From Legionella cherrii (lineage in GTDB: Bacteria > Pseudomonadota > Gammaproteobacteria > Legionellales > Legionellaceae): 64,000 nt of DNA. Of this stretch, positions 1-8,546 are shown piece by piece. The number at the start of each line of letters is the position of its first letter. The first letter of the stretch is position 1. The notes under the pieces are model-generated. The model did no database searches and was not told the DNA's origin. It saw nothing but the letters and a program-made list of their open reading frames with translations. The translations under genes and the position numbers were made by a program. The stretch spans positions 2,512,001-2,576,000 of the forward strand of contig NZ_LR134173.1 in assembly GCF_900635815.1 (NCBI RefSeq). The letters are read 5' to 3'.

Positions 1-467
1 TGAATATTAGCGTCAACAATCTGTAAGGCAATGTAGCTAACTTTTTGCGCTTCAGCAGTTTTTGTTTCTTTTAGTTTTTGATCGATTTGTTGTTGGATAA
101 TTTCGTTAACGTGTTTTGCAAGTTTTTTATCTTTTGCAATGAAAGTCAAAAGAAGGAAAAGCAAACGTTGTTGTTTGAGCTGCTCTTCTGCATTTCGTTC
201 CCTAATTAATTGAAGTTGTGCCTCTTCTTTTACCAGTTCTTGCACTATCATGTTTATCGTTTCGTTACCACCGGCTGTTTTAAGAAACTCGGCCACTTGT
301 TTGGCATTACGCAGTCCAAATCGAGAAAGAAATTGAGTCGCTAAATAGGGATCTTCTTCTGAAGTATTTGGATGTTGATTTCGTTCAATGTTAGCAAACC
401 ATTGCTCTAATTGACTGGAAGTTAAAGCCATTGGGGTGGGTTTAGGGGAGGACGATGAAATAGGCAC
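1..467 (-). CDS. Coiled-coil hypothetical protein, N-terminal part (runs off left edge)
   Basis: Reading the minus strand from a GTG at 467 gives an open frame to the window edge (about 155 residues). The GTG is chosen because GGAG lies about 8 nt upstream; an in-frame ATG follows at 431. The product begins with a Ser/Pro-rich stretch, then a helical, Gln/Glu/Lys-rich region (residues about 70-140) that looks like a coiled coil. I recognise no family. A possible promoter (TTTACT, 17 bp, TATAAT) lies just upstream between about 500 and 540. No PmrA-type half-sites were found there. It may be a Legionella-specific protein; function unknown. Confidence 0.7.
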   Translation of the reverse strand, partial: MPISSSSPKPTPMALTSSQLEQWFANIERNQHPNTSEEDPYLATQFLSRFGLRNAKQVAEFLKTAGGNETINMIVQELVKEEAQLQLIRERNAEEQLKQQRLLFLLLTFIAKDKKLAKHVNEIIQQQIDQKLKETKTAEAQKVSYIALQIVDANI

Positions 468-563
468 GGAATAACTCCAATATAAGATATCTGTTCAAAT
501 TATAATCTTTTTTGGATTTAAAGTAAAGCAGTTATTTCACTAATAAGCTGAGAAATCAAGATG

Positions 564-1910
564 TTAATCTTGGGTCTGTTGATTCATCCTGAATTGAACC
601 TGTTCGAGATTGTTCGGGGCTATTTTCAAGGCTCTTTTCCATAAGAGAGATGAAAAGCCAATGAGAAACAAACACACAATAATAAATAAATCATAATACA
701 AAAGGGAGCCATATTTTAGCGATGCAGGAGGTATAAAACTAACCGCTAGTGAAATTGTAATGCCTATAAATCCAAAAATGGAGGAGGCAATAATTAACCA
801 ATAAAATCGTTTTTTTTCTTGCCACGCTAATCGGATTGCCCCTGCAAACATACACCCGTACATGAATAAATACATTTGAGTTGCTAAAGTAATCATGAAC
901 CAGTATGACGCATTAATACTCGGGAATAATAAAAAAAGAGTGCTAATAAAAGATACGCCACATGCTTGAATCAGCAAAAATTTAGCAGAGGATTGATGTG
1001 TCGTATTGGTGAGTTCATTGCTCGCAAATAACAGACCTTTGAGGGGAGAGATAAGCCAATTATTGGCACAACCAATACATCCGAGGACAATTAAGATGTT
1101 AATAATCAAACTAAGGTTGGCAAATTGAATTTGAGTAAAAAATACTTCAAACAATGCGGGAATACCACTAATAAGATTCAATTGCTGTGGGGAAAGAAGC
1201 ATCGCTAAAGTCAATGAACCAAAGAGCATTGTGGTAAAAATAATAAGTACTGAGAGTGCAATGGCTTTAGGCAACGCCGCTGGCTTACATTCTTGAGTAT
1301 GAACTCCAGCAATTTCAATACCGCAAAAAGATAGAATAATAGCAGTTAGAGATGTCCATGAGTCTTGATGGGAAGAGGGCATAAGTTTTAAAGGTTGCGG
1401 ATGAAAGATCACCCAAAAAGCGCCTATAGCTAAAATTAAAATAAAAGGAAGCAACAGTCCAAATATAGAGCAAAAAACAGTCACTCGATGAGACAAGTAA
1501 AAACCTTTAAGATTCACCCAGGTTAAGCACCAGATGAATAGATTAATCAGGAAGAAAAGTAGTATTTTATTCTCAATAAAATATGGGTTGATACAATATA
1601 AAAGTGTGCCCGCGATAAAACTGAAAAATGTAGGATAGATAAGGATATTTTGCATCCACTGAAACCAAATAGCGATAAAGCCAGCATTTTTACCTAGACT
1701 TTTTTTTACCCATCCATAGATTCCCTCATGCGATTTAGAGGAAAACCATGCTGCAACAATTGCACTGGGTAATAAGAAAAATAATAAAGCCAGCCCAAAA
1801 TACCAAAAAATATCTGTTCCAACTAATGCGGCAGCAGGTAAATTCCGAATACTATCTACTGAACCGACAGTCATCAAAGTTAAACTAAAAACGGTTAGTT
1901 TTTTATGCAT
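564..1910 (-). CDS. APC-family amino acid permease
   Basis: The 448-residue product has about twelve hydrophobic spans and the N-terminal signature of the amino acid-polyamine-organocation superfamily (VGSVDSIRNLP in the first span, as in GadC-like antiporters). It should sit in the inner membrane and move an amino acid or amine. Its ATG overlaps the stop of the upstream dimethylargininase gene by one base (TAATG), so the two are translationally coupled. This suggests a substrate linked to arginine, methylarginine, citrulline or methylamine; that is inference from context. The length is typical for the family and no span appears missing. Confidence 0.88.
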   Translation of the reverse strand: MHKKLTVFSLTLMTVGSVDSIRNLPAAALVGTDIFWYFGLALLFFLLPSAIVAAWFSSKSHEGIYGWVKKSLGKNAGFIAIWFQWMQNILIYPTFFSFIAGTLLYCINPYFIENKILLFFLINLFIWCLTWVNLKGFYLSHRVTVFCSIFGLLLPFILILAIGAFWVIFHPQPLKLMPSSHQDSWTSLTAIILSFCGIEIAGVHTQECKPAALPKAIALSVLIIFTTMLFGSLTLAMLLSPQQLNLISGIPALFEVFFTQIQFANLSLIINILIVLGCIGCANNWLISPLKGLLFASNELTNTTHQSSAKFLLIQACGVSFISTLFLLFPSINASYWFMITLATQMYLFMYGCMFAGAIRLAWQEKKRFYWLIIASSIFGFIGITISLAVSFIPPASLKYGSLLYYDLFIIVCLFLIGFSSLLWKRALKIAPNNLEQVQFRMNQQTQD

Positions 1911-2677
1911 TAAAATCTCAATGATAAACAGCTTAAACCACCATCAATTTTACGGAATTCACTTACATCTACAGTGACCACTTGAAAACCTAAATTGCGT
2001 ACCATTTCAGTGGTTTGATGAAACCCTTGAGGCATAATGACCGAATTATTGACTCTAATACAATTCGCTGCATAAGCTTCATTATCGGAAACAACTAATT
2101 GCTTAAATGACTTAAAAGCCGGATGATTAACTAATTCACCATGGACGAGCAGGTATCCATTCCCCAAAGAGGAAACACCTGTTTTTAAATGTAGGAATTT
2201 TTTAAGCTCGATTAATACGCTTTTATAACCATACTGAGCTAACAAGGAAGTCAATTGTCGTGCTCCCTCCAGATTAGTACGCTGTGAAATTCCTATGTAA
2301 AAAACATCTTCAATTTGCATGACGTCGCCTGCTTCCAATGTTCCTGGAGCTTCTATCTGATGGATACGTCCTTTATAAAAGGTTTGAATGCAGGGTTTAA
2401 TTAAATCAACTTCGCCTTGTCTTGATAGGGCACCAGGTCGAGTTAGGATAGCAACTTTATCAGTAAGAAGCGCTGGGTCCTCTACGAAACATGAATCAGG
2501 GAAATCGTCTGCTGCAGGTAAGGCAGTAACTTCCAAACCACACTGTATCAGTGCATTCATGTAATTTTGATGTTGCTCTTGGGCTTTAATGTAATCTGGT
2601 CGACCTAAGTCTAGGGTTGATGTTAATCCATGAATCATGTTGGAGGAGGGGGTGCGTACTATTGCCTGGTGAAACAT
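1910..2677 (-). CDS. Dimethylargininase / arginine-deiminase-fold amidinohydrolase
   Basis: The 255-residue protein has the DDAH-type guanidino-modifying signature: an acidic motif FVEDPALL near residue 65, LEAGDVMQ in the middle, the catalytic His in LHLKTG and the nucleophilic Cys in GGLSCLSLRF at the extreme C-terminus. Family members hydrolyse N-omega-methylated arginines to citrulline plus methylamines, in the cytoplasm. The frame stays open further upstream to 2746, but the ATG at 2677 is preferred because it has AAGGGA in front of it and the extra residues are not family-like. It is coupled to the permease gene by TAATG. Ordinary citrulline-forming variants on other guanidines cannot be excluded. 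Confidence 0.85.
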   Translation of the reverse strand: MFHQAIVRTPSSNMIHGLTSTLDLGRPDYIKAQEQHQNYMNALIQCGLEVTALPAADDFPDSCFVEDPALLTDKVAILTRPGALSRQGEVDLIKPCIQTFYKGRIHQIEAPGTLEAGDVMQIEDVFYIGISQRTNLEGARQLTSLLAQYGYKSVLIELKKFLHLKTGVSSLGNGYLLVHGELVNHPAFKSFKQLVVSDNEAYAANCIRVNNSVIMPQGFHQTTEMVRNLGFQVVTVDVSEFRKIDGGLSCLSLRF

Positions 2678-2796
2678 AATAAATCCCTTTTTTAAATAGA
2701 ATTGGTATCTTTTGATATGCTGATAGTCACAAATCTCATCCCTCAAATCAAGAGGTTCTGCTCGTAAAAATAAATATTAAATGTTTTGTTCTTTGT

Positions 2797-2940
2797 TGCT
2801 CGGATTAGCCAGCATACTCAGGAGATTTTTAGTCGTCATACCGAATGAGGCGAGGAAACTCCCCGCTGTAACACCCTGTTATAGCATGGAGAACGACGTG
2901 TGGGCGCTATTGGATTATGCTGCGCTAATCCAGGCTGCAG
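2797..2940. repeat. Degenerate palindromic intergenic element
   Basis: The gap between the dimethylargininase and alcohol dehydrogenase genes has no gene. It is bounded by an 8-bp inverted repeat (GGATTAGC at 2802-2809, GCTAATCC at 2924-2931). Inside, around 2839-2861, is a diverged copy of the CGTCAT...GCGAGG motif seen at 27899 and 62651. It looks like a decayed miniature repeat with no visible open frame. Confidence 0.45.
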
Positions 2941-2947
2941 AATCATA

Positions 2948-3937
2948 TTAGACTGAGATCACTGCTGCTCCAGTAAATCGTCCATGACGCAGGTCATCGA
3001 GTGCTTGATTGACTTCAGTCAATGGATAAGTATGAATCTCGGTTCTAACAGGAACTTGAGGCGCTAATGATAAAAATTCTTCTCCATCTTTTCTCGTGAG
3101 GTTTGCAACGGAACAAAGCGAGCGCTCACCCCAGAGAAAATCATAGGGAAAACTAGGGATATCACTCATATGAATTCCAGCACAAACTACGATCCCACCT
3201 TTTATTGTATTGCGAAGCGCAAGGGGGACGAGTGCGCCAACAGGTGCAAAAATGATTGCAGCATCAAGAAGATGAGGAGGGGATTTATCTGAATCTCCCG
3301 CCCATGTTGCTCCAAGTTTACAGGCAAACTCTTGGGCTTGGTGGTCTCCTGGGCTGGTAAAAGCATATATTTTACGCTTTTGATTTTTCGCTATTTGAAT
3401 CAAGATATGAGCTGCTGCGCCGAAACCATATAATCCCAAGTGCTCAGCATTATTGGTTTTTAATAAAGCACGATAGCCAATTAATCCGGCACAAAATAGT
3501 GGTGCCGCTTGATAATCAGAATAGCCATCAGGGATAGGAAAACAAAACCGATGATTCGCAACACAATATTCTGCAAATCCACCGTCAATTTGATAACCAG
3601 TAAAACGCGCTTGATCACAAAGATTTTCACGACCTGATAAACAAAATTGACAGGCCTCGCAACTTCCACCCAGCCAAGGAATACCGATTCGTTGGCCGAT
3701 TTTAAAATGGGTTACTGAAGAACCGACACTTTCAATGGTACCAACTATTTGATGACCAGGAATAAGAGGAAGTTTAGGGTTTTTTAATTCCCCATCGACA
3801 ACATGTAAATCGGTACGACAAATACCGCAGGCATGCACTTTTACGAGCACTTCATTTTTTTGAGGGGCAGGTTTTTCTACTTGTTTATAGATCAATTTAT
3901 GCCCCGATTTTTCTAAAACCATAGCATGCATCATCAT
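2948..3937 (-). CDS. Zinc-dependent alcohol dehydrogenase (MDR family)
   Basis: The 329-residue product is a medium-chain dehydrogenase. The catalytic zinc site is in CGICRTDLH and GHQIVGTIE, and the structural zinc site is four cysteines in CEACQFCLSGRENLC. A coenzyme-binding fold follows (LYGFGAAAH, a variant of GxGxxG). It should interconvert alcohols and aldehydes with NAD(P). Four Met codons lie within the first six residues, so the start is uncertain by up to five residues. It stands alone between the repeat region and the divergent Hsp20 gene. The exact substrate cannot be inferred. Confidence 0.9.
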   Translation of the reverse strand: MMMHAMVLEKSGHKLIYKQVEKPAPQKNEVLVKVHACGICRTDLHVVDGELKNPKLPLIPGHQIVGTIESVGSSVTHFKIGQRIGIPWLGGSCEACQFCLSGRENLCDQARFTGYQIDGGFAEYCVANHRFCFPIPDGYSDYQAAPLFCAGLIGYRALLKTNNAEHLGLYGFGAAAHILIQIAKNQKRKIYAFTSPGDHQAQEFACKLGATWAGDSDKSPPHLLDAAIIFAPVGALVPLALRNTIKGGIVVCAGIHMSDIPSFPYDFLWGERSLCSVANLTRKDGEEFLSLAPQVPVRTEIHTYPLTEVNQALDDLRHGRFTGAAVISV

Positions 3938-4113
3938 TTTCTAATGTTTCCTAATATCAAGAAGTGTCTGTAAAAATAATATAGAAATATCAATTAAACT
4001 GTAGACTAAATAATGAAAACTGTTTTGCTTGACAAATTACTTTTGTATATCAAACTTAGTATGGTGATATTTTCTAATATGAATAGGGAATTATATTGAA
4101 CGGAGTCAATAAC

Positions 4114-4605
4114 ATGAATACGCTATTAAAATGGAAGAAAGGTAACCCCCTGGCAGAACATTCTCAACATCCTTTTTTAAATCTGCAAAATGAAGTTGAT
4201 AAAGCATTCCGAGATTTTTATGATATGTTCGGACCCAGTAAGAGCTGGGAACAATTCGAAAACCTGAATTTAATGCCTTCAATGGATGTTGTAGAGGATA
4301 AAGATCATTTTACCATTCAGATGGAAATGCCAGGTATGGACGAAAAAGACATTAGCGTGTCTTTCAGTGGTAATATACTCACTATTACAGGCGAAAAATC
4401 AACCTCTAAAAAAAATGATAATAAAAAATACATTTCTCGAGAAATCAATTATGGTAAATATGAACGCTCGCTCTCTTTACCTTCCACTGTTGATATCGAC
4501 AAGGCAAAGGCAAGTTTTAAAAAAGGAATGCTTTGGGTTGAGTTGCCTAAAAAATCCGAAGCAAAAGGGAAGTTTCGTGATATAAAAGTAGAACAAGCAA
4601 AATAA
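4114..4605 (+). CDS. Hsp20 / alpha-crystallin small heat shock protein
   Basis: The 163-residue protein has a complete alpha-crystallin domain from about residue 50 (MDVVEDKDHFTIQMEMPGM) to the ending GMLWVELPKK, followed by a short Lys-rich tail. Such proteins hold unfolding proteins as oligomeric chaperones in the cytoplasm. The ATG at 4114 is favoured over an in-frame TTG at 4096 because GGAG sits about 8 nt before it. A TTGACA at 4029-4034 precedes the gene but no well-spaced -10 was found, so the promoter is unresolved. A terminator hairpin follows. Legionella GspA is a protein of this type; I do not assert orthology. Confidence 0.93.
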   Translation: MNTLLKWKKGNPLAEHSQHPFLNLQNEVDKAFRDFYDMFGPSKSWEQFENLNLMPSMDVVEDKDHFTIQMEMPGMDEKDISVSFSGNILTITGEKSTSKKNDNKKYISREINYGKYERSLSLPSTVDIDKAKASFKKGMLWVELPKKSEAKGKFRDIKVEQAK

Positions 4606-4615
4606 ATAGCTCATA

Positions 4616-4636
4616 GCCCCATTGTCCGTATGGGGC
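4616..4636 (+). terminator. Hairpin terminator after the Hsp20 gene
   Basis: A perfect 7-bp stem (GCCCCAT / ATGGGGC) with a 7-nt loop starts 10 nt after the Hsp20 stop and is followed by a T-rich ATTATTCTT. It reads as an intrinsic terminator, though the T tract is interrupted. Confidence 0.65.
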
Positions 4637-4712
4637 ATTATTCTTCGCTTTGCATTGAGTGATTATTCTTCGAAGCGGATTTTTATAAACATTTATTATG
4701 ATAGGCATGCAC

Positions 4713-6098
4713 ATGAGTTATATAAAAAATCGCGTCTTTGATGAACTAAAAATTGGAGAATCAGCAAGTCTCGTACGGACATTAACTAAGGAAGATATTG
4801 ATCTTTTTGCGGTTATCTCTGGCGATGTCAATCCTGCACATGTCGATGCAGAATATGCTAAAAATGATATGTTTCATAAGATTATTGCTCATGGGATGTG
4901 GGGAGCATCACTTTTATCTACAGTTTTGGGAACAGAGCTTCCTGGTCCAGGGACCATTTATTTAGATCAATCTTTAAAGTTTGAACATCCGGTGACTTTA
5001 GGCGACACAGTCACAGTTACTCTTGAGGTAGTCAAAAAAATAGCTGAAAAACACATTGTTGAACTTGATTGTAAATGTATAAATCAGTTGGGGGAAATGG
5101 TCATTAGTGGTCTTGCGCGGGTTATAGCGCCGACCGTCAAAATTAAAAGAAAACGCATTGAACTACCTGAAATACAACTTAAGCCAAAACAAGAACATTG
5201 GTATCATCGTTTAATCACGGCGAAGGATTCTTTAAAACCACTTGTAACCGCTGTAGTGCATCCAGTAGATGTATTGTCAATTAAAGGTGCAGTTGCTTCC
5301 GCTGAAGCGGGATTAATTACTCCTGTTCTTGTTGGTCCTAAACAAAAAATTCTTGATGCTGCAAAAGAAGCTAACGTTGATATTACACCTTATGAACTAG
5401 TTGCCACAGAACACAGTAATGAAGCAGCTGAAATAGCGGTTAAACTCGCTGCAACCAAAAAAGTTGAAGCAATAATGAAAGGGAAAATTCATACTGAAGA
5501 ACTGATGAAGCCGATTGTTTCCAAAGAGAATGGCCTGCGAACAGGTCGTCGTATGAGTCATGTCTTTTCTCTCGATGTACCCAATTATCCAAAACCAATT
5601 TTTCTTACTGACGCAGCAATTAATCTTTTCCCTAATCTAAGGGAAAAGTGTGACATTGTGCAAAATGCAATTGATTTGTTCCATGCACTTGAATTGGGTA
5701 CCCCTAATGTGGCTATTCTTTCTGCAGTTGAAACGGTAAATGAAAAAATTCCATCGACTCTCGATGCGACCGCATTGTGCAAAATGGCTGAACGTGGGCA
5801 GATAACTGGCGGTGTTTTAGATGGTCCTTTAGCATTCGATAACGCTATTTCTATCGATTCAGCACGTGAAAAAGGCCTTTGCTCTCCAGTTGCTGGTAAT
5901 GCGGACATCTTGGTTGTTCCCGATGTTGAGTCAGGTAACATGCTTTACAAGCAAATGACTTATTTATCAGGAATTGAAGCTGCAGGAATGGTATTAGGCG
6001 CACATGTTCCTATAATCCTCACTAGCCGTGGCAGCAATGAATTATCACGAAAAGCATCTTGCGTTATGGCCTTATTATATGCACGAAGAAAAAAATAA
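4713..6098 (+). CDS. MaoC-like hydratase fused to phosphate acetyl/butyryltransferase
   Basis: The N-terminal part (residues about 1-150) is a MaoC-type hotdog domain with the hydratase motif GDVNPAHVD and IIAHGMWGASL. The C-terminal part (about 165-460) is a phosphotransacetylase/phosphotransbutyrylase domain (VLVGPKQKI, IMKGKIHTEELM, GGVLDGPLAFDNA). The C-terminal domain should convert acyl-CoA and phosphate to acyl phosphate. The fusion could act on an enoyl-CoA and then release the acyl group. The start at 4713 is chosen over ATGs at 4698 and 4707 because AGG precedes it and because of family-like N-terminal spacing. Its stop overlaps the next ATG (TAATG), coupling it to acetate kinase. 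Confidence 0.92.
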   Translation: MSYIKNRVFDELKIGESASLVRTLTKEDIDLFAVISGDVNPAHVDAEYAKNDMFHKIIAHGMWGASLLSTVLGTELPGPGTIYLDQSLKFEHPVTLGDTVTVTLEVVKKIAEKHIVELDCKCINQLGEMVISGLARVIAPTVKIKRKRIELPEIQLKPKQEHWYHRLITAKDSLKPLVTAVVHPVDVLSIKGAVASAEAGLITPVLVGPKQKILDAAKEANVDITPYELVATEHSNEAAEIAVKLAATKKVEAIMKGKIHTEELMKPIVSKENGLRTGRRMSHVFSLDVPNYPKPIFLTDAAINLFPNLREKCDIVQNAIDLFHALELGTPNVAILSAVETVNEKIPSTLDATALCKMAERGQITGGVLDGPLAFDNAISIDSAREKGLCSPVAGNADILVVPDVESGNMLYKQMTYLSGIEAAGMVLGAHVPIILTSRGSNELSRKASCVMALLYARRKK

Positions 6099-7270
6099 TG
6101 AAATTAAATCAAACTGATGAAGTTATTCTAGTCATTAATGCAGGCTCTTCCAGTATTAAATTTAGCCTTTTTCTTTCTTCTTTAACTTTAATCTATCGTG
6201 GTGAAATTGAAAGTATTTTTGATGTTCCACAAATTACGGTTTCTAACGCTAAACAGGTACAAATTGTTAAAAAATCGATTTTATCCTCTGGTTATGAATC
6301 GGCATTAAGTTATTTATTTGAATGGATAGCGCAGTTACCCACACATTATATTTTAAAAGCGGTTGGGCATAGGGTGGTTCATGGAGGGAATTTTTTTGAT
6401 CATCCTGTCCTAATCAATGCGGATTCCATTGAAAAATTATCCTCATTAAATCCTTTGGCACCACTTCATCAACCACATAATGTTGCCATAATAAAAAGTA
6501 TTTTGAAGCTTTATCCTGAGATGCTGCAAGTTGCTTGTTTTGATACGTCATTTCATCGAACACAAGATAAACTGGCAACCCTTTTTGCTATACCTAGAGA
6601 GTTAAGTGAGGAAGGGATTGTTCGTTACGGTTTTCATGGTATTTCTTATGAATACATTGCTTCGGTATTGCCTGAAGAAATAAAAAATAAAAAAGTAATC
6701 GTTGCTCATCTTGGAAATGGTGCCAGTATGTGTGCTATGGAGTATGGCAAAAGTGTTACAACTTCTATGGGATTTACTGCATTAGATGGTTTAATTATGG
6801 GAACTCGCTGCGGGGGCATTGATCCTGGAGTAATTTTATATTTGCTACAAGAAAAGAAATTATCAGTAGAAGAAGTAAATACCATTCTTTATAAAAAATC
6901 TGGTCTTTTGGGGGTTTCTGGGATCAGTAGTGACATGCGCGAGCTTCAATCAAGTACAGAAACCAAAGCTGCTGAAGCCATTGATTTATTTTGTTATCGA
7001 GCAGCACGAGAATTATGTGCTTTAGCCAGTAGCTTACAAGGGTGTGATGCGATCATTTTTACTGCAGGGATAGGTGAACATTCTGCACTGGTAAGAAAAA
7101 AAATAGGTGAACGTTTGAGTTGGTTGGGTGTTCTGTTGGATGAACACGCAAATCAACAAAATGCAGCAGTGATTAGTCATACTCAGAGCAGAGTATTTGT
7201 GGGCGTCATTCCTACAAATGAAGAATATATGATCGCAAAACATACATTAAAAGTAGTATCGTTAGATTGA
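6098..7270 (+). CDS. ackA: Acetate (acyl) kinase
   Basis: The 390-residue protein carries the ASKHA kinase motifs in order: NAGSSSIKFSLF at the N-terminus, GHRVVHGG, DTSFHRT, HLGNGASM, MGTRCGGIDPG and FTAGIGEHS. It converts acyl phosphate and ADP to the carboxylate and ATP in the cytoplasm, partnering the phosphotransacetylase just upstream. The frame is open further upstream to 6059, inside the previous gene, but ATG 6098 is preferred: it overlaps that gene's stop and gives the normal family N-terminus. Whether acetate, propionate or butyrate is the main substrate is unknown. The MaoC fusion upstream hints at a longer acyl chain. Confidence 0.95.
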   Translation: MKLNQTDEVILVINAGSSSIKFSLFLSSLTLIYRGEIESIFDVPQITVSNAKQVQIVKKSILSSGYESALSYLFEWIAQLPTHYILKAVGHRVVHGGNFFDHPVLINADSIEKLSSLNPLAPLHQPHNVAIIKSILKLYPEMLQVACFDTSFHRTQDKLATLFAIPRELSEEGIVRYGFHGISYEYIASVLPEEIKNKKVIVAHLGNGASMCAMEYGKSVTTSMGFTALDGLIMGTRCGGIDPGVILYLLQEKKLSVEEVNTILYKKSGLLGVSGISSDMRELQSSTETKAAEAIDLFCYRAARELCALASSLQGCDAIIFTAGIGEHSALVRKKIGERLSWLGVLLDEHANQQNAAVISHTQSRVFVGVIPTNEEYMIAKHTLKVVSLD

Positions 7271-7366
7271 GCCAAAATGGGTGCAGACCACTCATCTCGA
7301 GTGCATCGCGCTGTAGCACGGAGTTACAATCTGCGCTCGGGATATAAATTATCTGGAGTGTTATAT

Positions 7367-7561
7367 ATGTTTCAGTGGTTTTTTAGATTGCTTTTAGTCA
7401 TTTCAGGATCAATTGCGAGCTGGTTTGTTGCACGTGATGAACTCAAGTTTCCTATAGTTCAAATGGTCATCGCAGTCATCTTATTTACTCTGTTTATAGG
7501 GATGATTGCTTTTTGGCCTGAATTAAAAAATTGGTTTAAGCGAATTAGAAAAGATCATTAA
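7367..7561 (+). CDS. Small two-span membrane protein
   Basis: This 64-residue protein has two hydrophobic segments (about residues 4-20 and 30-52) and a basic C-terminal tail ending KRIRKDH. The ATG at 7367 has GGAG 9 nt upstream. An upstream in-frame ATG at 7277 would add 30 residues that overlap a degenerate repeat-like sequence and is not favoured. I do not recognise the family. It may be co-transcribed with acetate kinase, about 100 bp upstream. Confidence 0.6.
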   Translation: MFQWFFRLLLVISGSIASWFVARDELKFPIVQMVIAVILFTLFIGMIAFWPELKNWFKRIRKDH

Positions 7562-7704
7562 TTGAAAGAGCGATATGAACTCTAGTTTTCAAAATCGCCC
7601 ATATCCATCAATTCATGTTAAATGAAATCTGATCATTATAGTTTGCACGTTTTTATAAAAGGGATTAATTTATTGAAAATAATAAATAAATTTAGGAGAA
7701 ATTA

Positions 7705-8079
7705 ATGAAAAAACAACATTCACAGGGATTTTTGACACTAATCGCCGAAACTAAAAAACATATCAAAGAAATCACACCCAAAGCTTTAAAAGAAAAAATT
7801 GAATCAAAAGAACCCATGTTTCTTATTGATGTTCGTGAGCTTAATGAATGGGAAACAGGGTATATTCCAACTGCAATACACTTAAGTAAGGGCATTATTG
7901 AGCGAGATATTGAAAAGAAAATTCCTAATTTAAATGACCAGGTTGTTGTTTACTGCAGCGGGGGTTTTCGGTGCGCACTGGTTGCCGACAATTTACAAAA
8001 AATGGGGTATACCCAAGTTTACTCTTTAGATACTGGATTACAAGGTTGGCTTGACGAGGGGTATTCTTTACAAAAATAA
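7705..8079 (+). CDS. Single-domain rhodanese
   Basis: The 124-residue product is a rhodanese domain: FLIDVRELNEWETGYIPTAIHL is the conserved N-terminal signature, and the active-site loop is Cys84 in CSGGFR, followed by a second Cys (RCAL). Such enzymes carry a sulfane sulfur as a persulfide and transfer it to acceptors such as cyanide, thiols or protein partners. An N-terminal helix of about 20 residues precedes the domain. The start has a strong AGGAGA site. It is apparently monocistronic. Confidence 0.92.
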   Translation: MKKQHSQGFLTLIAETKKHIKEITPKALKEKIESKEPMFLIDVRELNEWETGYIPTAIHLSKGIIERDIEKKIPNLNDQVVVYCSGGFRCALVADNLQKMGYTQVYSLDTGLQGWLDEGYSLQK

Positions 8080-8445
8080 ATTTTTTTGAATTTTTTTCTT
8101 TAAACACCAGCGAATAGTTTCTCCTCTCCCATCCCATCAGTATCACTGACTATAGTTTTGAGCTTTTATAAGTTCAAGATGGAAGAGGAGGAAGTGAAGC
8201 AGAATATCGGCACTAAAGCGCTCATTGCCTAAAACACTGAGTAGTTTATCAACAAAAAACTTAGCGTTAGATGTGACATTTTATCCATTAATCTCTAATT
8301 TGACTCCAGGGGAGAGGCTATTTCTCTTCTTGATTTCTAATGACAACCATTTTGATAGCAAGATTAGGTCTGATTCCTTGATTTATTGTTTTGTATCGAC
8401 ACTCCTCTTTAGTGCCGTGCTATTTTTGACCTTTTTGGTTCTTTA

Positions 8446-8477
8446 TTAATAATTAGTTAATAAATTTAGCTTATAAT
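8446..8477 (+). promoter_or_regulatory. PmrA-type box and -10 element for the cupin-like gene
   Basis: Two TTAAT half-sites (8446-8450 and 8457-8461) lie 11 bp apart, then 10 bp later a perfect TATAAT (8472-8477). The layout is identical to the elements at 14415, 31145 and 61612. The known Legionella PmrA consensus is a direct repeat of a TTAAT-centred 9-mer with a 2-bp gap, which this fits. The box takes the place of a -35 element. The predicted transcript starts about 60 nt before the ATG at 8547. Confidence 0.7.
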
Positions 8478-8546
8478 CCACCTTTTTGTAAAAATAATGG
8501 CCATAAAAATTGGTTTGGTTATTTTTGATTATATGCGAGATGATGT

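Noticed and set aside
4029..4062. Sigma-70 promoter for the Hsp20 gene (TTGACA ... TAGTAT)
   Set aside because: The gap is 22 bp, too long; a heat-shock sigma site was not clear either.
7277..7366. Longer start for the small membrane protein
   Set aside because: The extra 30 residues are not membrane-protein-like and the ATG at 7367 has a much better ribosome site.
8225..8449. 74-codon frame starting with TTG and ending in a hydrophobic helix
   Set aside because: No ribosome site, rare start, and its end overlaps the PmrA-type box of the next gene. It may be chance.
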